Below are positions 6,654-10,188 of a DNA stretch of 10,188 bases, piece after piece. The notes beneath the pieces were generated by a model. That model saw only the letters and a list, made by a program, of their open reading frames with translations. It did not search any database and was not told where the DNA came from. A program made the translations under genes and the position numbers. The stretch is from Halothiobacillus neapolitanus (GTDB lineage Bacteria; Pseudomonadota; Gammaproteobacteria; Halothiobacillales; Halothiobacillaceae), in contig DYMR01000037.1 of NCBI GenBank assembly GCA_020721485.1, positions 2,214-12,401 of the forward strand, read 5' to 3'. How positions within the stretch are numbered: the first letter of the stretch is position 1; the number at the start of each line of letters is the position of its first letter.

Positions 6654-7730
6654 ATGCCGCGTCCTTCTCAATACCCGATGACGGTGGCCGCTCTGGCCAC
6701 TCGTCTGGCTATTCCGGTACCGGTGTCGGCATCGTCCGAGCGGGAAATCAGCGCGGTGGCTTCGTTGGCTTCCGCCGGCATCACCGATCTGGCCTACTTT
6801 GCCGGTGCCCGCCGAGGCATCGACCCCACGAACACCCGCGCGGGCGCGGTGCTGTGTCGGGCAGAGGATGCGCCCCGTCTGAATTCCCAATCGGTTGCCT
6901 TGGTGGTGAACAACCCCCAGCAAGCCTTTGTGACCGTTGCAGAGTGGTTTTATCCTGCGGCGCCCCACACCGCATCGGGTATTGATCCGACCGCAAAAAT
7001 TCACCCAACGGCACAGCTGGCGGACGATGTGCGCGTCGGCGCCTTTGCGGTGATTGGTGCCGACTGCGTGCTGGGCGCCGGCGCGGTGATTGGTGCGGGC
7101 TCTGTGCTCGGCGCGCGGGTTGAGATTGGCGCCGCCACCGAACTCATTGCCCGCGTGACCGTGCTGGACGATTGTGTGTTGGGCGCGCGCTGCTTGGTGC
7201 AACCCGGTGTGGTGATCGGCAGCGACGGCTTTGGCTTGATGAACGAGGCTGGGCGCTGGCTGCGGATTCCGCAACTCGGTCGTGTGCGCATTGGCGATGA
7301 TGTCGATATTGGCGCGAATACCACGATTGATCGGGGGGCCTTGGATGACACGGTGATTGCCGATGGCGTCAAGCTCGATAACCTGATTCAGATTGCCCAC
7401 AATGTGGAAATTGGTGCGCATTCTGCGATTGCCGGCTGCGCGGGTTTGGCGGGTTCAAGCATCGTGGGCAAGCACTGCACCTTGGGGGGCGGCGTTGGGC
7501 TGGCGGGTCATTTAACGCTCTGCGACGGGGTGCATGTCACCGGGATGTCGATGGTGACGCGCTCGATTCATCAGCCCGGCGTGTATTCCGCCGGCACCCC
7601 ACTCGATACCAATGAGCGCTGGCATAAAAACGCCGCGCGATTCAAACAACTCGACCGTCTGGCGCAACGGCTTCAGGCGGTCGAACAGCATTTGGCGACG
7701 GAATTCCCGTCGGATGAGGAGGCTTCGTGA
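6654..7730 (+). CDS. lpxD: UDP-3-O-(3-hydroxyacyl)glucosamine N-acyltransferase
   Basis: Cytosolic lipid A enzyme that transfers a 3-hydroxyacyl chain from ACP to the 2-amino group of UDP-3-O-acyl-glucosamine, the third step of the Raetz pathway. The N-terminal UDP-binding domain covers about residues 8-105, with the typical ALVVNNPQQAF stretch. A left-handed beta-helix built from hexapeptide repeats ([I/V]GA-type) runs from about 108 to 315, and a C-terminal helix follows. The catalytic histidine is H249 in QIAHNVEIG (H239 in E. coli). M300 in TGMSMV aligns by counting with M290 of E. coli LpxD, the residue that gauges acyl chain length. Length is 358 aa (E. coli 341). Its stop overlaps the fabZ start in a GTGA. 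Confidence 0.97.
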   Translation: MPRPSQYPMTVAALATRLAIPVPVSASSEREISAVASLASAGITDLAYFAGARRGIDPTNTRAGAVLCRAEDAPRLNSQSVALVVNNPQQAFVTVAEWFYPAAPHTASGIDPTAKIHPTAQLADDVRVGAFAVIGADCVLGAGAVIGAGSVLGARVEIGAATELIARVTVLDDCVLGARCLVQPGVVIGSDGFGLMNEAGRWLRIPQLGRVRIGDDVDIGANTTIDRGALDDTVIADGVKLDNLIQIAHNVEIGAHSAIAGCAGLAGSSIVGKHCTLGGGVGLAGHLTLCDGVHVTGMSMVTRSIHQPGVYSAGTPLDTNERWHKNAARFKQLDRLAQRLQAVEQHLATEFPSDEEAS

Positions 7731-8188
7731 CCACTGCTAACAATACCCTTTCGATTCATGAAATCATGAATCTGCTGCCGCATCGTTACCCGTTTTTGTT
7801 GATTGATCGGGTACTCGACTGGGCGGCTGGTGAGTATTTGGTGGCGATCAAAAATGTGACCATGAACGAGCCCTTCTTCCAGGGGCATTTCCCCGTGCGC
7901 CCGATCATGCCCGGTGTGCTAATCACCGAAGCCATGGCGCAGGCGACGGGCGTTCTTGCGTTCCGAAGTCAGGGCGTGGCTCCGAACCCCAACTCGTTGT
8001 ATATGTTGGTCGGGCTCGATGAAGTGAGCTTCCGCCGCATGGTCGAACCGGGCGATCAACTGACCATCCGGGTGGAATTGAAACGGTTGGTGCGCGGCAT
8101 GGGCATTTTCCAATGCGAAGCGCATGTCGGCGATGAACTGGCGGCCAAGGCACTGATTAAGTGCGTGGCAAAGGAAGTGTCGGCGTGA
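7727..8188 (+). CDS. fabZ: (3R)-hydroxyacyl-ACP dehydratase FabZ
   Basis: Type II fatty acid synthesis enzyme with the hotdog fold that dehydrates 3-hydroxyacyl-ACP to trans-2-enoyl-ACP. It uses the same substrate pool as LpxA and LpxD, so it sets the balance between phospholipid and lipid A. The catalytic pair is H54 in FFQGHFP and E68 in PGVLITEAMAQ. The LPHRYPFLLIDRV stretch (residues 17-29) is typical. Length is 153 aa (E. coli 151). It starts with GTG 7727, overlapping the lpxD stop as GTGA, behind a strong AGGAGG at 7717-7722 with a short four-base spacer. Its own stop overlaps the lpxA start in the same way. Confidence 0.98.
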   Translation: MTTANNTLSIHEIMNLLPHRYPFLLIDRVLDWAAGEYLVAIKNVTMNEPFFQGHFPVRPIMPGVLITEAMAQATGVLAFRSQGVAPNPNSLYMLVGLDEVSFRRMVEPGDQLTIRVELKRLVRGMGIFQCEAHVGDELAAKALIKCVAKEVSA

Positions 8189-8952
8189 TTCATCCCAGCG
8201 CCATCATTGCGCCGGAAGCGCAGCTCGACCCCGGCGTCACCGTCGGGCCATTCGTCGTCATTGAAGGCGCCGTGCAGATTGGTGCCGGTACGCGCATCGA
8301 CAGCCATGCGGTCATTAAAGGCCCCTGCCGAATTGGCCGGGACAACCACATTTTCTCCCATGCCGTCTTGGGTGAAATCCCGCAGGATTTGAAATTCCAC
8401 GGCGAAACTTCGTGGTTGGAAATCGGCGACCGCAATCAATTTCGGGAATTTAGCACCGTTCACCGGGGCACCGAAGGCGGCGGCGGCGTCACGCGGATTG
8501 GCTCCGATAGCCTGTTTATGGCGTATGCCCATGTCGCGCATGATTGCCAAATCGGCAGCCATGTCATCTTGGCCAACGCCGCTTCACTGGCCGGGCACGC
8601 CGAAGTCGGCGACCACGCCATTTTCGGCGGATTTGCCGTGGCGCATCAATTCTGCCGCATTGGTGCCCATGCGTTCATTGGTGGTTTCAGCAAAATTTCC
8701 AAAGATGTTCCGCCTTTTGTGATGGTGGATGGCGCACGGGCGCGGGCGATTGGTTTGAACAAAGAAGGGCTGCGCCGCCGAGGATTTTCAGCAGACACCC
8801 TCACCGTGCTGGGGCGCTGCTTCCGGCAATTGGTGAAAAAACAAGGCGACGATATGGTCTGGGCGGAATTCGAACAAGCCGCCGCCACCGAACCTGCCTT
8901 GCAACAGATGTTGGATTTCATCCGCGCGAGCACGCGCGGCATTACCCGCTGA
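8185..8952 (+). CDS. lpxA: UDP-N-acetylglucosamine acyltransferase
   Basis: First enzyme of lipid A synthesis: a cytosolic trimer that moves a 3-hydroxyacyl chain from ACP to the 3-OH of UDP-GlcNAc. Left-handed beta-helix hexapeptide repeats fill residues 1 to about 180, followed by a helical C-terminal domain ending FIRASTRGITR, very like the E. coli end. The catalytic residue is H119 in AHVAHDC (H125 in E. coli), and H138 and H154 match E. coli H144 and H160. G167 aligns by counting with G173, the hydrocarbon-ruler residue. Length is 255 aa (E. coli 262). The start is GTG 8185, overlapping the fabZ stop as GTGA, with AAGGAAG upstream around 8170-8176. An in-frame GTG at 8161 would add eight residues of fabZ-overlapping sequence and is rejected. 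lpxB does not follow. Confidence 0.97.
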   Translation: MIHPSAIIAPEAQLDPGVTVGPFVVIEGAVQIGAGTRIDSHAVIKGPCRIGRDNHIFSHAVLGEIPQDLKFHGETSWLEIGDRNQFREFSTVHRGTEGGGGVTRIGSDSLFMAYAHVAHDCQIGSHVILANAASLAGHAEVGDHAIFGGFAVAHQFCRIGAHAFIGGFSKISKDVPPFVMVDGARARAIGLNKEGLRRRGFSADTLTVLGRCFRQLVKKQGDDMVWAEFEQAAATEPALQQMLDFIRASTRGITR

Positions 8953-8955
8953 GGG
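8951..8955 (+). promoter_or_regulatory. fumC ribosome-binding site overlapping the lpxA stop
   Basis: GAGGG begins inside the lpxA TGA and ends seven bases before ATG 8963. Placing the site within the stop codon of the previous gene suggests that fumC translation is coupled to lpxA translation. Confidence 0.6.
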
Positions 8956-8962
8956 TTCGGCC

Positions 8963-10188
8963 ATGACGCCACGCAGCCGCATCGAACACGACAGCTTGGG
9001 CGCGGTCGAAATTCCCGCCGACGCCCTGTGGGGCGCGCAAACCCAGCGCGCGATCGACAATTTCCCCCTCAGCGGCCAACCTCTGCCGCCGGCTTTTATT
9101 CAATCGCTGGCGCAGGTCAAAGCGGCCTGTGCCGATGCTAATCACGCGCTCGGGATATTGCCGAGCGACTTGCATCGGTCGATTGTCGCGGCAGCATCCG
9201 CCATTCAGGGCGGCGCGCACGCGGACGCGTTCCCGATTGATGTCTACCAAACCGGCTCCGGCACCAGCACCAACATGAACGCCAATGAAGTGATCGCGCG
9301 GTTGGCGACCCGCAGCGGCGTTGCGGTACACCCCAACGATCATGTCAACATGAGCCAAAGCTCGAACGATGTGATTCCCACCGCGCTGCGCGTGGCGGCG
9401 GTTGAAGCGGTGACGACGGCGTTGATGCCTGCGCTCCACCATGTGCGAGCGGTCTTGCGGGTGCGGGCGGAAGAACTTGCCGGCGTGACCAAAACGGGGC
9501 GCACGCATTTGATGGACGCCATGCCGATCCGCTTCGATCAGGTGTTAATGACCTTCGAAGCCCAGTTGGCGGGCGCGGCGGAATCCATAGCCCACGCCAC
9601 CGAACGCATGCGCGCGTTGCCGCAAGGCGGCACGGCCGTCGGGACTGGCATCAACGCGCCTAAGGGTTTTGTCGAGGCATTCATTCGTGCCCTCAACGGA
9701 GAAACTGGGCGCTACCGTGCGATGGCCTTGCCCTCCGCGGGCATGGCCGCGCAAGACGAGCCGGTCGCCCTATCCGCCGCGCTGCGCGGCTTAGCGGTCG
9801 TGCTGATGAAACTCACCAACGACCTGCGCTTGATGAACTCCGGCCCCCTTGCGGGCTTATCCGAAATCAGCCTGCCGGACTTACAACCGGGTAGCTCCAT
9901 CATGCCCGGCAAGGTCAATCCCGTTGTGCCCGAAGCGGTGGCGATGGTGGCCATGCAGGTGCAGGGACTGGACGCAGCGGTGGCGCTGGCCGGCCAGTCG
10001 GGTTTATTCGAACTCAATGTCGCGCTGCCGCTGATTGCCAACAACCTGCTGCACGCCATTGAACTGTTGAGTAACGCACTGCATCTGCTTGCGGATAAGG
10101 CGCTGACGGGGTTTGCCGTCAACCGACCACAACTGGCCTCGACCTTGGGCAAAAACCCGATTCTCGTCACCGCGCTCAATCCCATCAT
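8963..10188 (+). CDS. fumC: Class II fumarate hydratase, 3' end outside window
   Basis: Iron-independent fumarase of the TCA cycle, interconverting fumarate and L-malate; a homotetramer of the fumarase/aspartase superfamily. About 408 codons are present with no stop before the right edge. The family is about 465 aa, so roughly 55 residues are missing. Visible motifs are QTGSGTSTNMN (96-106), HPNDHVNMSQSSND (from 123), GRTHLMDA with catalytic H182 (H188 in E. coli; aspartases have Gln here), and the superfamily signature GSSIMPGKVNP (310-320) with the catalytic serine loop. PGKVNP followed by VVPEAV resembles the mycobacterial-type FumC subgroup. The 256-268 segment, normally [N/K]xFEA followed by AxxDA, reads LPSAGMAAQDEPV, so the usual FE pair is absent. 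Fumarase is the best call; another superfamily lyase cannot be fully excluded. It lies 10 bases after lpxA, where lpxB is usual. Confidence 0.88.
   Translation, partial: MTPRSRIEHDSLGAVEIPADALWGAQTQRAIDNFPLSGQPLPPAFIQSLAQVKAACADANHALGILPSDLHRSIVAAASAIQGGAHADAFPIDVYQTGSGTSTNMNANEVIARLATRSGVAVHPNDHVNMSQSSNDVIPTALRVAAVEAVTTALMPALHHVRAVLRVRAEELAGVTKTGRTHLMDAMPIRFDQVLMTFEAQLAGAAESIAHATERMRALPQGGTAVGTGINAPKGFVEAFIRALNGETGRYRAMALPSAGMAAQDEPVALSAALRGLAVVLMKLTNDLRLMNSGPLAGLSEISLPDLQPGSSIMPGKVNPVVPEAVAMVAMQVQGLDAAVALAGQSGLFELNVALPLIANNLLHAIELLSNALHLLADKALTGFAVNRPQLASTLGKNPILVTALNPI

Noticed and set aside
8963..10188. Aspartate ammonia-lyase instead of fumarase
   Set aside because: The GRTH motif has His where aspartases have Gln, and the PGKVNP signature and SGLFELNV stretch fit fumarase better, so fumarase is preferred.
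1..10188. A novel defence, mobile or biosynthetic system
   Set aside because: Every long + strand gene belongs to a well-known housekeeping family, with no repeats array, integrase, transposase or unexplained gene.

Overview
The window carries a colinear block of cell-envelope genes, all on the + strand and tightly packed: cdsA, dxr, rseP, bamA, skp, lpxD, fabZ and lpxA, followed by a class II fumarase gene (fumC-like) that runs off the right edge. This order is the well-known envelope-biogenesis cluster of Proteobacteria. The BamA, RseP and LpxA sequences look gammaproteobacterial or close to it. The DNA is GC-rich (about 60% by eye) and leucine is often encoded by TTG. I cannot name the species.

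Layout: 5-853 cdsA (CDP-diacylglycerol synthase; its frame is open to the left edge), overlapping by 16 bases with 838-2094 dxr (second enzyme of the MEP isoprenoid pathway). After 18 bases comes 2113-3522 rseP (site-2 protease). Next is a 111-base gap full of inverted repeats with a terminator-like hairpin and T7 run. Then 3634-6021 bamA, an 84-base gap with a hairpin and a possible extended -10 promoter, 6106-6624 skp, a 29-base gap, 6654-7730 lpxD, 7727-8188 fabZ and 8185-8952 lpxA. lpxD/fabZ and fabZ/lpxA each share a GTGA overlap. After 10 bases, 8963-10188 is the first ~408 codons of a class II fumarase.

How they work together: CdsA feeds phospholipid synthesis and Dxr feeds isoprenoids, including the undecaprenyl carrier. 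RseP cuts anti-sigma factors in the envelope-stress response and clears signal-peptide remnants. BamA and Skp insert and escort outer-membrane proteins. LpxA and LpxD add the hydroxyacyl chains of lipid A, and FabZ competes for the same 3-hydroxyacyl-ACP pool.

There is no sign of a mobile element, CRISPR array, RNA gene or undescribed multi-gene system. The points most worth checking are the fumarase gene where lpxB usually sits, the structured rseP-bamA gap, and an unusual segment in the fumarase where its family is normally conserved. No stretch longer than about 300 bases lacks a gene.
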